This document shows positions 8,852 through 19,452 of a stretch of 64,000 nucleotides of DNA, piece by piece. The stretch spans positions 1,860,001 through 1,924,000 of the forward strand of contig NZ_CP047940.1 in the NCBI RefSeq assembly GCF_014280235.1, given 5' to 3'. Numbering within the stretch: position 1 is the stretch's first letter; each line of letters opens with the position of its first letter. Origin of the DNA: Cyanobium sp. NS01 (GTDB taxonomy: Bacteria; Cyanobacteriota; Cyanobacteriia; PCC-6307; Cyanobiaceae). The translations under genes and the position numbers were made by a program. Below the pieces are notes generated by a model. It worked only from the letters and a program-made list of their open reading frames with translations, was not told the DNA's origin and did not search any database.

Positions 8852-10282
8852 TCAGATTACCGGCGTCAGGCGCGCTGGCAGAACGTCGTAGCGCAGTAGG
8901 TCTTCCGGCTGCTCGCGGCGCTGCACCAGCTCCGCCTGACCCTCATGCACCAGCACCGCCGCCGGCCGTGGGATGCGGTTGTAGTTGGAGGCCATCGAGG
9001 CGTTGTAGGCGCCGGTGGCGAACACGGCCAGCAGGTCGCCGCTGGTGGCCGGCGGCAGGGCGATCTCCGGCAGCAGCACATCGCCTGATTCGCAGTGCTT
9101 GCCTGCCACCGTCACGGTCTCACTGGCCTCGGCGGTGGGCCGGTCCACCAGCAGGGCGGTGTACTGCGACTGATAGGTGATCGGGCGGGGGTTGTCGCTC
9201 ATGCCGCCATCCACGGAGATGTAGGTGCGCAGGCCCGGGATGGCCTTGCGGCTGCCCAGTTCGTACACCGTGACTCCGGCGGTGGCCACCAGGGAGCGGC
9301 CCGGCTCACACAACAGGCGGGGCAGGTCGAGCCCCCGCTCGCGGCAGGCCGCCGCCAACGCCCCGGCCACCGTGCTCACCCAGGCCTGGATGGTGGGCGG
9401 GTCGTCGCTGGCGACGTAGCGAATGCCCAGACCACCGCCCACATTGAGGTCGCTCACGGGGTGGCCGAGGCCACGGGCCTGGGCCAGGGCGTCAGCCATC
9501 ACGCCGGCCAGGTCGTGGTGGGGCTGGAGCTCGAAGATCTGGGAGCCGATGTGGGCGTGCAGCCCGGTGAGGCGCGCCCAGCTGCAGCTGGCCAGGTGGC
9601 CCAGCACCTGGGGCAGCTGCTCGGGGTCGAAGCCGAACTTGCTGTCCAGGTGGCCGGTGCGGATGTACTCGTGGGTATGGCACTCGATGCCTGGCGTGAA
9701 GCGCAGCATCAGCCGCACCGGCTGCGCCAGGGAGGGGGCCAGGGCGCTGAGCAGCTCGATGTCGCGCCAGTTGTCCAGCACCACCGTGACGCCCGCCTGG
9801 GCCGCCAGGGCCAGCTCCTCGGGGCTCTTGTTGTTGCCGTGCAGCACGATGCGCTCGGGCGGCATGCCCCCGCCCAGGGCGGTGAGCAGTTCCCCGGCGG
9901 ACACGGCATCGAGCCCCAGCCCTTCCTGCGCCACCAGGGCGGTGATCGCCAGGGAGCTGTTGGCCTTGGAGGCATAAAGGGCCAGGGAGGGGCCGGGGTA
10001 GGAGGCGGCCAGGGCGTCGCGGTAGGCCCGGCAGCTGGAGCGCAGGGTGGCCTCATCCAGCACGTAGAGGGGCGTGCCGTAGGTGCGGGCCAGATCGCTC
10101 AGGCGGCAGCCCCCCACCACCAGGCGCCCCTCGGCGTCGAGGCCGCTGCTGATCGGTGCCAGGTTGCGGTTGGGGCTGGAGGCATCGCAGCCGCTCTCGA
10201 AGGGCTGCTGGGCCAGCGCCGCCTGGGGCGCTGGCTCGGAGGCTGGCTCGGTCCCGGTGACGGGCTCGCTGGACATCACCAT
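8852..10282 (-). CDS. lysA: Diaminopimelate decarboxylase
   Basis: A 476-residue PLP enzyme of the alanine-racemase fold group that converts meso-diaminopimelate to lysine. The PLP lysine is in ALYASKANSSLA. Other conserved parts are LDAVSAGEL, VLHGNNKS, GLHAHIGSQI, DLNVGGGLGI, CEPGRSLVA and the catalytic Cys/Glu loop GKHCESGDVL near the C-terminus. About 45 poorly conserved residues precede the domain, so the start could be the ATG at 10282 or 10276. It is divergent from rimI, with only 38 bp between starts, so promoters must be packed into or overlap that gap. It heads the minus-strand run. Confidence 0.97.
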   Translation of the reverse strand: MVMSSEPVTGTEPASEPAPQAALAQQPFESGCDASSPNRNLAPISSGLDAEGRLVVGGCRLSDLARTYGTPLYVLDEATLRSSCRAYRDALAASYPGPSLALYASKANSSLAITALVAQEGLGLDAVSAGELLTALGGGMPPERIVLHGNNKSPEELALAAQAGVTVVLDNWRDIELLSALAPSLAQPVRLMLRFTPGIECHTHEYIRTGHLDSKFGFDPEQLPQVLGHLASCSWARLTGLHAHIGSQIFELQPHHDLAGVMADALAQARGLGHPVSDLNVGGGLGIRYVASDDPPTIQAWVSTVAGALAAACRERGLDLPRLLCEPGRSLVATAGVTVYELGSRKAIPGLRTYISVDGGMSDNPRPITYQSQYTALLVDRPTAEASETVTVAGKHCESGDVLLPEIALPPATSGDLLAVFATGAYNASMASNYNRIPRPAAVLVHEGQAELVQRREQPEDLLRYDVLPARLTPVI

Positions 10283-10320
10283 GGAAAGACCGCAGGTCGG
10301 GGGCGCGACGACACAGACGA

Positions 10321-10851
10321 ATGTACGGAAACAACCGAGGCAGCAGGGGGCCCGGCGAGCCGGCTGAGGGCGGCCTGCGCCTCAGCCGGCTGGGACCAGG
10401 GCAGCTGGCGGCCTGCCAGGACCTCGACGCCGCCGCCCTGGGCCAGCTCTGGAGCACCGCCCAGTGGCAGGCGGAGCTGGCCGATGCGGCGCGCCTGGCG
10501 ATGGGCCTCTGGCAGGGGGACGCCCTGGTGGCGATGGCCTGCGGCTGGCTGATCGTCGATGAGTTGCACATCACCCTGGTGGCGGTGCAGCCGCAGCAGC
10601 GGCGCCGGGGCCTGGGGCGGCAGGTGCTGCAGGCCCTGCTGGCGGAGGGCCAGGGCCGCGGCGCCAGGGCCGCCACCCTGGAGGTGGCTGAGGGCAACCG
10701 AGCCGCCCTGGACCTGTACGGCGCTCTGGGGTTCAGCAGCCGCGGCAGGCGTCGCGATTACTACCGCAGTGGCGAGGCGGCCCTGATCCAATGGCTTCCC
10801 CTCACGCAGCCGCGCCCAGGCGATCGAGCGGACAACACGATCGACCGGTAG
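10321..10851 (+). CDS. rimI: Ribosomal-protein-alanine N-acetyltransferase-like GNAT enzyme
   Basis: A 176-residue GNAT acetyltransferase. The acetyl-CoA loop is QPQQRRRGLGRQVLQALL (motif A), followed by ATLEVAEGNRAALDLYGALGF and SRGRRRDYYRSGEAALIQWL, the order seen in RimI, which acetylates the N-terminus of ribosomal protein S18. The substrate cannot be proved from sequence, and paralogues exist. Divergent from lysA, upstream of clpC with a 168-bp gap. Confidence 0.82.
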   Translation: MYGNNRGSRGPGEPAEGGLRLSRLGPGQLAACQDLDAAALGQLWSTAQWQAELADAARLAMGLWQGDALVAMACGWLIVDELHITLVAVQPQQRRRGLGRQVLQALLAEGQGRGARAATLEVAEGNRAALDLYGALGFSSRGRRRDYYRSGEAALIQWLPLTQPRPGDRADNTIDR

Positions 10852-10869
10852 GGATAACCGGCTTTTCTT

Positions 10870-10906
10870 ATTGCACAAGAGCTGCAATTTGCTGGCCTGA
10901 ATTGCA
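10870..10906. promoter_or_regulatory. Three ATTGCA/TGCAAT elements upstream of clpC
   Basis: Three copies of the same 6-mer occur in the 168-bp rimI-clpC gap: ATTGCA at 10870-10875, TGCAAT at 10883-10888 and ATTGCA at 10901-10906. The last two extend to a 7-bp inverted repeat (TGCAATT / AATTGCA) with a 10-bp spacer. They lie about 115-150 bp upstream of the clpC ATG, in a locally AT-richer stretch that could hold the promoter. The sequence does not resemble a CtsR operator. Regulatory role is inference. Confidence 0.35.
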
Positions 10907-11019
10907 CTGAAAAGCGGCCAGCCTCTTGCCATCACTGGCTTTAGCGAACTGAGCTCCCCGCAACCACACCACCCTTTCAACCCTGATAGGTTGGGTGAAC
11001 TTGCACCAGGCCCCGCCCC

Positions 11020-13569
<2,550 letters not shown>

Positions 13570-13614
13570 GGCCTGCCGCCCCTGGCTGCCTCCCTGCTGA
13601 GGTGGCCGTCTTCA

Positions 13615-13645
13615 ACCGCCCGGCTCAGCAGCTGGGCGGTTTTAT
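13615..13645 (+). terminator. Rho-independent terminator after clpC
   Basis: Stem ACCGCCC (13615-13621) pairs perfectly with GGGCGGT (13634-13640) around a 12-base loop and runs into TTTTAT. It lies 46 bp after the clpC stop and just before the next plus-strand gene. Confidence 0.75.
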
Positions 13646-13663
13646 GTTCATTACGATGGGCTG

Positions 13664-14857
13664 ATGCGCCAGCGTTCCCGCCGGGGCTCTGTGGAGCCCA
13701 CCAGCCCAGCCCGCGATCGGGCGGTTGCCGCTGGCTCGGCCCCGGCCACACCTCAGGCCCACCGCATCGCCCCCGCCGAGGTGCTGCGCGGTGAGGGGGC
13801 CTGGCAGCAGGCCCTGCCCCGCATCGCCCGCCTCTGCCACCGCCCCCTGTTGCTGGGGCGAGGGCCCGCCACACTGCCCCTGCGGCAGAAGCTGGAGCAG
13901 AGCCTGCGCCAGGAGGGGCTGACGCCCCAGCTCGAGCGGCTGGAGCACGACTGCTGCGAGCTGGACCTGGAGCGCCTGGGGCGCAGCCTGGCTGACGGCG
14001 GCAGCGAGGGCCGACCCGATGCCGTGATCGCCAGCGGCGGCGGCAAGGTGCTGGACGCCGGCAAGCTGCTGGCTCACCGCCACGGCCTGCCCTGCGTCAC
14101 CGTGCCCACCAGCGCCGCCACCTGCGCCGGCTGGACGGCCCTGGCCAACGTCTACAGCCCGGAGGGCGCCTTTCAGCACGATGTGGAGCTGCGGCGCTGC
14201 CCCGAGCTGCTCGTGTTCGACCATGCCCTGGTGCGCACCGCCCCGGCCCGCACCCTGGCCAGTGGCATCGCCGACGCCCTGGCCAAGTGGTACGAGGCCT
14301 CGGTGAGCTCCGCGGCCAGCAGCGACGGACTGATTCAGCAGGCCGTGCAGATGGCCCGGGTGCTGCGCGACCAGCTGCTCTTCGACGCCGAACAGGCCCT
14401 GCTGGACAGCAGCAGCGAGGCCTGGGTGCGGGTGGCGGAGGCCTGTGGCCTCACCGCCGGGCTGATGGGTGGCATCGGCGGTGCCCGCTGCCGCACCGTG
14501 GCCGCCCACGCCGTGCACAACGGCCTCACCCAGCTCAGTGCCAGCCATGGCGCCCTCCATGGCGAGAAGGTGGGCTTCGGCATCCTGGTGCAGCTGCGGC
14601 TGGAGGAAGTGCTGGGGGGCAATCAGCTGGCCGGCCAGGCCCGGCGGCAGCTGCTGCCCCTGTTCCGCCAGCTCGACCTGCCCGCTGATCTGGCCGATCT
14701 GGGCCTGGGCCAGGCCACCCTGGAGCAGCTGCAGCAGGCCTGTGCCTTTGCCTGCGCTCCCGGCTCCGACCTGCACCACCTGCCCTTCAGCGTCAGCGCC
14801 ATCGATCTGATGGCCGCCCTGGTGAGCACCCGCTGCGGCGAGCGGGTCGCCGCGTGA
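13664..14857 (+). CDS. Iron-containing alcohol dehydrogenase, GldA-like
   Basis: A 397-residue NAD(P)- and metal-dependent dehydrogenase of the glycerol dehydrogenase group. Nucleotide-binding ASGGGKVLDAGK, then PTSAATCAGWTAL, and likely metal ligands in SGIADALAKWYE, HAVHNGLTQL and SHGALHGEKVGFGI. The first ~35 residues are not conserved-looking, so the start may be later. The true substrate is unknown. The stop overlaps the next gene (GTGA), so it forms a three-gene unit with the hydrolase and the DUF2993 gene. Confidence 0.85.
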   Translation: MRQRSRRGSVEPTSPARDRAVAAGSAPATPQAHRIAPAEVLRGEGAWQQALPRIARLCHRPLLLGRGPATLPLRQKLEQSLRQEGLTPQLERLEHDCCELDLERLGRSLADGGSEGRPDAVIASGGGKVLDAGKLLAHRHGLPCVTVPTSAATCAGWTALANVYSPEGAFQHDVELRRCPELLVFDHALVRTAPARTLASGIADALAKWYEASVSSAASSDGLIQQAVQMARVLRDQLLFDAEQALLDSSSEAWVRVAEACGLTAGLMGGIGGARCRTVAAHAVHNGLTQLSASHGALHGEKVGFGILVQLRLEEVLGGNQLAGQARRQLLPLFRQLDLPADLADLGLGQATLEQLQQACAFACAPGSDLHHLPFSVSAIDLMAALVSTRCGERVAA

Positions 14858-15765
14858 GCGCCGCTGCTGAGGCCTGCGGCCCACTTGAGCTCAGCTCCCA
14901 GGCCCTGGTGGAGCGGGCGGCACGGGAGCTGCTGGATCCCCAGGGCCGCGCCCTGGCCCAGGCCGTGCAGTGGTGGCCCCTGCAGGGCCTGCCCGACCTC
15001 TGGCCCGTGGCGGTGCTCGGCCAGGGGCCACCGCTGCTGCTGCTGCACGGCTTCGACAGTTCCTTTCTGGAGTTCCGGCGCATCGCCCCGCGGCTGGCCC
15101 AGAGCCATCAGCTGTTCATCCCCGACCTGTTCGGCTTCGGCTTCTGCCCCCGTCCCGCCCAGGCGGCCTATGGCCCCGCCGCCGTGCTGGAGCACCTCAC
15201 CGCCCTGCTGGCGGCCATCGCCAGCCGCAGCCCGGAGGCCGCACCGCTCGGCCTGATCGGCGCCTCGATGGGCGGCTCCGTGGCCGTGGAGCTGGCCCGC
15301 CGCCACCCCGGGCAGATCAGCCGCCTGCTGCTGCTGGCCCCCGCCGGCCTCACCGGCCGGCCCATGCCCCTGCCGCCGCTGCTGGATGGACTCGGGGTGC
15401 GCTTCCTGGCCCGGCCCGGTGTGCGGAAAGGCCTCTGCCGCAGCGCCTTCGCCGATCCCGATCGGGATGTGGGCCCGGCCGAGCTCGAAATCGCCTCGCT
15501 GCACCTCGCCGCGCCGGGATGGGGCCAGGCCCTGGGGCGTTTCGCCCGCTCAGGCGGCTTCGCCGGCTGCGGTGCTCCGCTGCCGCCCCAGCCGATCGCG
15601 GTGCTGTGGGGGGCCAACGACCGCATCCTGCGTCAGCCCCAGAAACGCGCCGCCCTGGCCCTGCTCGGGGAGCGGGTGCGGGAGCTGGAGCCGTGCGGCC
15701 ACCTGCCCCACATCGACCAGCCGGAGTGCGTGGCCGCCACCTGGCTGGCCGGCAACGGCGCATGA
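14854..15765 (+). CDS. Alpha/beta hydrolase
   Basis: A 303-residue alpha/beta-fold hydrolase. Oxyanion region LLLLHGFDSSFLEFRR, nucleophile elbow GASMGGSVAVELARR (Ser in GxSxGG), acid strand AVLWGANDRIL and catalytic His in CGHLPHIDQPE. Substrate unknown. The GTG start overlaps the upstream stop as GTGA, and its own stop overlaps the DUF2993 start as ATGA. Confidence 0.9.
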   Translation: MSAAAEACGPLELSSQALVERAARELLDPQGRALAQAVQWWPLQGLPDLWPVAVLGQGPPLLLLHGFDSSFLEFRRIAPRLAQSHQLFIPDLFGFGFCPRPAQAAYGPAAVLEHLTALLAAIASRSPEAAPLGLIGASMGGSVAVELARRHPGQISRLLLLAPAGLTGRPMPLPPLLDGLGVRFLARPGVRKGLCRSAFADPDRDVGPAELEIASLHLAAPGWGQALGRFARSGGFAGCGAPLPPQPIAVLWGANDRILRQPQKRAALALLGERVRELEPCGHLPHIDQPECVAATWLAGNGA

Positions 15766-16370
15766 GTGGCCCCCTGCTGCAGTTGCTGGCAACGGGCCTG
15801 CAGCTGTGGATTCGCCGCCAGTGTGAGCAGATCGGCGCCCTCTCGCTGGAGCTGGAGGGCCGGGATCTGCAGCTGCTGCGCGGCCGGCTGGCCGGGGCCC
15901 AGCTCCAGGCCCGGCAGGTGCTCTACCGGGGGCTGGAACTCGACGCGGTGACGCTCACGAGCGAGCCGATCAGCCTCCAGGTGGCTGGACTGCGGCGGGG
16001 CCAGGCCATCGAGCTGGGTCAGCCCTTCGGGATCAGGGGGGAGGTGCGGTTCAGCCCCGAGGGGCTGGAGCACTCCCTGGCCCAGGCGAGCTGGCAACCC
16101 CTGGCCGACCAGCTCGCCGGCCAGCTGCTCGGAAGCGCCGCCTGGCGGGGGAGCAGCCTCAGCCTCCGCCGGGAGCACCTGGTATTGAGAAGCCATGGGG
16201 CGCTGGAGCTGGAAACGAGCCTGAGCGCGGAGGCCGGCACGGTGCTGATCCGTGCCGTGGATGGCAGCGCCGAGCTGCGGCTGCCGATGGACCCGGCCGT
16301 GCGGATCGAGCGGGCCGCCGTGGAGAACGGCCGGCTGGTGCTGCAGGGCCGGGCCACGGTGACGCCCTGA
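15762..16370 (+). CDS. DUF2993 / LmeA-like protein
   Basis: A 202-residue protein resembling the DUF2993 (LmeA) group, widespread in cyanobacteria. It is rich in alternating beta-strand segments (LELEGRDLQLLRGRLAGAQ, LYRGLELDAVTLTS) as in lipid-binding beta folds, and ends VENGRLVLQGRATVTP. No clear signal peptide, although the start LLQLLATGLQLWI is hydrophobic. ATG chosen at 15762 because of the ATGA overlap with the hydrolase; a longer frame upstream is a shadow. Convergent with cdsA, 6 bp apart. Confidence 0.75.
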   Translation: MSGPLLQLLATGLQLWIRRQCEQIGALSLELEGRDLQLLRGRLAGAQLQARQVLYRGLELDAVTLTSEPISLQVAGLRRGQAIELGQPFGIRGEVRFSPEGLEHSLAQASWQPLADQLAGQLLGSAAWRGSSLSLRREHLVLRSHGALELETSLSAEAGTVLIRAVDGSAELRLPMDPAVRIERAAVENGRLVLQGRATVTP

Positions 16371-16376
16371 AGCCGC

Positions 16377-17222
16377 TCAGGACTCGAGCAGCGGCAGCAC
16401 CAGGGTGACCAGCGAATAGACCACCGCCGGCACGAACAGGTAGCTGTCGATGCGATCGAGGATGCCGCCATGGCCGGGGATCGCATCGCCGGAATCCTTC
16501 AGGCCCGCATCGCGCTTCATCATCGACTCGGTGAGATCCCCCACCAGGGCGAACAGGGCCACCACCGCCCCCAGCACCGCCCCGATCAGCCAGCCCCAGC
16601 TCCAGCCGATCCAGAAGCCCCCCACCGCCCCGACGGCCATCGCACAGGCCACCCCCCCCAGGGCACCCTCCACCGTCTTGCCCGGCGAGATCGGCGAGAG
16701 CGGCCGCCGGCCCAGCCGCCGGCCGATGGCGTAGGAGCCGATGTCCGTGGCCACGATCAGAAAGCAGGCCAGCAGCGTGAGCTCGAGGCCGGAGTCGGGC
16801 AGATCGCGCAGCTTGATCCAGTGGCTGGGCAGAAAGCCCAGGTAGAAGAGGCCGAACACCGAGGCGGCGATGTCGGCGATGGTGCCGGTGACGGGCTGCA
16901 GCAGCAGCCAGCCGCAGATCACCGCGCCGGAGGCGGGCAGCACCGCCGCGGCCACATCGCCGGCCAGCCAGCTGTCGGTGCCGGCCAGCTGGGTGGTGGC
17001 CAGCAGCAGCTGCACCGCCACCAGGGTGGTCTTGGTGGCGGGCCGAATGCCCTTGAACTGGGCCATGCGGAAGAACTCCAGCAGCCCCAGATGCACGATC
17101 ACACCCACGGCCACGGTGAACCACCAGCCGCCGAGCATCACCACCACGAAGCCGAAGCCCCCGGCGGCCCAGCCGCTCAGCAGGCGCGGCAGTGATGTGC
17201 TGGTGCGGGGCTGCGGAATCAC
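16377..17222 (-). CDS. cdsA: Phosphatidate cytidylyltransferase
   Basis: A 281-residue integral membrane enzyme that makes CDP-diacylglycerol from phosphatidate and CTP. About seven or eight hydrophobic helices, and the C-terminal signature GDLTESMMKRDAGLKDSG and IPGHGGILDRIDS. GTG start at 17222, overlapping the cbiT stop as GTGA. Confidence 0.95.
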   Translation of the reverse strand: MIPQPRTSTSLPRLLSGWAAGGFGFVVVMLGGWWFTVAVGVIVHLGLLEFFRMAQFKGIRPATKTTLVAVQLLLATTQLAGTDSWLAGDVAAAVLPASGAVICGWLLLQPVTGTIADIAASVFGLFYLGFLPSHWIKLRDLPDSGLELTLLACFLIVATDIGSYAIGRRLGRRPLSPISPGKTVEGALGGVACAMAVGAVGGFWIGWSWGWLIGAVLGAVVALFALVGDLTESMMKRDAGLKDSGDAIPGHGGILDRIDSYLFVPAVVYSLVTLVLPLLES

Positions 17223-17872
17223 GGCCGCTCAGCGGCGATCAGGAACAGGGGCTCAGCCGCTGCCAGCTTGGCCTGGCTGCCGCGGCGCTGCATGCGGTGC
17301 ACGGTGGCCTGCACCACCTGCACATCACGGGCGGCGAGCTGCCCCAGGGTGTCGGTGGCATCCACCAGGCCCTCCAGGCTGGCGGTGCTGATCACCAGCC
17401 GCCCCGCCGGCTGCAGCGCCTGCCACACCACCCGCAGCACATCGCCGAGGGGCCGGCCCACCTCCAGCACCACCCGGTCGGGGGCGGGGGGAAGGGCCGC
17501 CAGATCGTCGGGAGCCGCGCCGGGGTGGATGTGGAGGTTGACAATGCCGAGCCGCTGGCGGTTCTGCTCCAGCAGGGCAATGGCTTCCGGGTCGCGCTCG
17601 AGCGTGTGCACCTGGCCCCGGGGCATCAGGCGGGCGATCTCCAGGGCCAGGGCGCCGGTGCCGCCGCCCACGTCCCACACCAGGGAATCGGCCCGCGGCC
17701 GCAGGTGGGCCAGCAGCATCACCCGCAGCTCCATCGGTGTGGGGCTGAAGCCCGGCGCCGCATCAAAGACGCCATCGGGCAGTCCGGGGGTGACGAAATC
17801 CCACTGATAGGGAGGCGTCGGAGACGCTGCAGTGGGGTCGTCGATCACCGGCGAGGCCTGTGGAGCGCGCAA
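17219..17872 (-). CDS. cbiT: Cobalt-precorrin (C15/decarboxylating) methyltransferase, CbiT-like
   Basis: A 217-residue SAM-dependent methyltransferase of the CbiT type, which methylates and decarboxylates a corrin-ring intermediate in B12 synthesis. Diagnostic are the N-terminal GLPDGVFDAAPGFSPTPMELR, the SAM loop WDVGGGTGALALEIA, and LERDPEAIALLEQNRQRLG. It overlaps cdsA. With cobB at 41745 it indicates cobalamin (in cyanobacteria usually pseudocobalamin) synthesis. Confidence 0.88.
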   Translation of the reverse strand: MRAPQASPVIDDPTAASPTPPYQWDFVTPGLPDGVFDAAPGFSPTPMELRVMLLAHLRPRADSLVWDVGGGTGALALEIARLMPRGQVHTLERDPEAIALLEQNRQRLGIVNLHIHPGAAPDDLAALPPAPDRVVLEVGRPLGDVLRVVWQALQPAGRLVISTASLEGLVDATDTLGQLAARDVQVVQATVHRMQRRGSQAKLAAAEPLFLIAAERP

Positions 17873-17907
17873 AACAGGGGGCGTGGCACGCCGCTGGCGA
17901 TCCCGCG

Positions 17908-19392
17908 TCAGCCCACCACAACGCTCACCGTATCAGCGATCAGGCCGGGCCAGAGGTGCCGTTGCCGCTGCAGCCAGTGGGCCCGGGCCGGATCGATGCG
18001 CTCTCCCGGAATCAGCAGTGGAATCCCGGGGGGATAGGGGCAGAGGGGCTCCGCAGCGATCCGGCCCGCCGCCGCCGCCAGGGGCACGGGCTCTGCGGCG
18101 GCCCGCCAGGCCAGGGCCACCGGCATCTCCGGTTGTGCCACCGCCGCCAGAGGCGGGGGACTGAAGGGCGGCAGCGGCGCACCGCCCAGGGCCTGGCGCA
18201 GGGCGGACAGCGCCCGAGGCAACCGCCGCACCACCCCGGCCGGAGGCACCACTCCCAGACAGAAGGTGAGGCTGCCGGGCTCCGCCAGCTCCGCGATCAC
18301 CCCCCGCTCCAGCAGCCAGGCATCGGCCTCCACCCCGTTGATGCCCAGTGCCGCCGTGGGCAGCACCAGACGCAGCGGGTCCTGGCTGGCCAGCAGGGGC
18401 AGATCCAGGCTGCGGCAACGGCGCCGCAGGCGACGCGCCAGCGCCAGGGCGCGGCGGCGCTGGGCCAGGCCGGCGGCGCTGCGGCCATGGCGCAGGCTGG
18501 CCGCAGCCGAAGCGAGGAGCAGCGCGCTGGGGCTGGAGGTCTGCAGCCAGAGCAGGGCCCGCTCGATCGCCTCAACAGCGCAGCGTCTGCCCTGGGCCAG
18601 CAGCACGGCACTCTGGGCCAGACCGCCGCCGCTCTTCTGGCAGGAGAGCACCACCAGATCGGCCCCGGCGGCCACGGCCTCAGCGGCGCCATGAGCCTGG
18701 TCCACCAGCAGCGGCAGGCCGGCGGCGTGGGCCACCGCCACCAGGGCCGGCAGGTCAGCAGCCAGACCCTGATAGGTGGGGGACACCACCGCCACCGCCG
18801 CCAGGGGGCCGCCCGCTCGTGCTGCCGCCAGCGCCTGCTCCAGCAGCTGGGGGGTGGGGGGCAGCCACAGGCCAGTGGCGGGATCGAAGGGCAGGCTGTA
18901 GAGCACCGGCTCCAGCTGGCCGAGCACGCAGGCATGCAGCAGCGAGCGGTGCAGGTTGCGGGGCAGCAGCACCCTGCTGCCGGGGGCTGCCACAGCCAGC
19001 AGCGCCACCTGCAGCAGGCCGCTGGCGCCATTCACCCCGAACCAGCAGTGTTCAGCCCCCAGCAGCGCCGCGCACTGGCGCTGCTCCTCCGCCACCGCAC
19101 CCTCCGGCTCCAGGGGGCCGCCGAAACCAGGCAGCTCGGGCAGATCCCAGCTGCCTGGCCGGCGCCGCAGCAACTGCGCCAGCGGCGGCGCCAGGCCCCG
19201 GCCGCGCCCATGGGCGGGCAGGTGCAGGGCCAGGAGATCGGGATCAGCGGGGGGGAGCAACACCGGCGCGGCCAGGGCCAGGGATGCAGCTGCGCAGACA
19301 GTCCCGGCAGCGCTCTGGCACGGATCAGGAGTCTGGCCGCTCCTGGGCTGGGCACGCCCGCCCGCTAGCCCGATCGGCTCCGGGGCGGTCAT
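17908..19392 (-). CDS. Orn/Lys/Arg decarboxylase family protein
   Basis: A 494-residue PLP-dependent protein of the Orn/Lys/Arg decarboxylase (aspartate aminotransferase fold) family. LALHLPAHGRG and WFGVNGASGLLQ match the N-part, LLVDQAHGAAEAVAAGAD carries the PLP aspartate, and VLSCQKSGGGLAQSAVLL the likely Schiff-base lysine. A C-terminal domain with CPYPPGIPLLIPGE follows, usual for the family. The ATG at 19392 is chosen; a much longer open frame upstream is only the complement of the ABC1 kinase. Substrate (arginine, lysine or another) is undecided. Divergent from the ABC1 gene. Confidence 0.85.
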   Translation of the reverse strand: MTAPEPIGLAGGRAQPRSGQTPDPCQSAAGTVCAAASLALAAPVLLPPADPDLLALHLPAHGRGRGLAPPLAQLLRRRPGSWDLPELPGFGGPLEPEGAVAEEQRQCAALLGAEHCWFGVNGASGLLQVALLAVAAPGSRVLLPRNLHRSLLHACVLGQLEPVLYSLPFDPATGLWLPPTPQLLEQALAAARAGGPLAAVAVVSPTYQGLAADLPALVAVAHAAGLPLLVDQAHGAAEAVAAGADLVVLSCQKSGGGLAQSAVLLAQGRRCAVEAIERALLWLQTSSPSALLLASAAASLRHGRSAAGLAQRRRALALARRLRRRCRSLDLPLLASQDPLRLVLPTAALGINGVEADAWLLERGVIAELAEPGSLTFCLGVVPPAGVVRRLPRALSALRQALGGAPLPPFSPPPLAAVAQPEMPVALAWRAAAEPVPLAAAAGRIAAEPLCPYPPGIPLLIPGERIDPARAHWLQRQRHLWPGLIADTVSVVVG

Positions 19393-19452
19393 CGCCAGCG
19401 CGGTCAGCCCGGCCGGACTTTCTAGAGTCGGCCCACTCACCCCATCGCGCCC

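Noticed and set aside
10972-10996. Small hairpin CAACC-CTGATA-GGTTG before clpC
   Set aside because: Only 5 bp of stem and no T-run; too weak to call a regulator.
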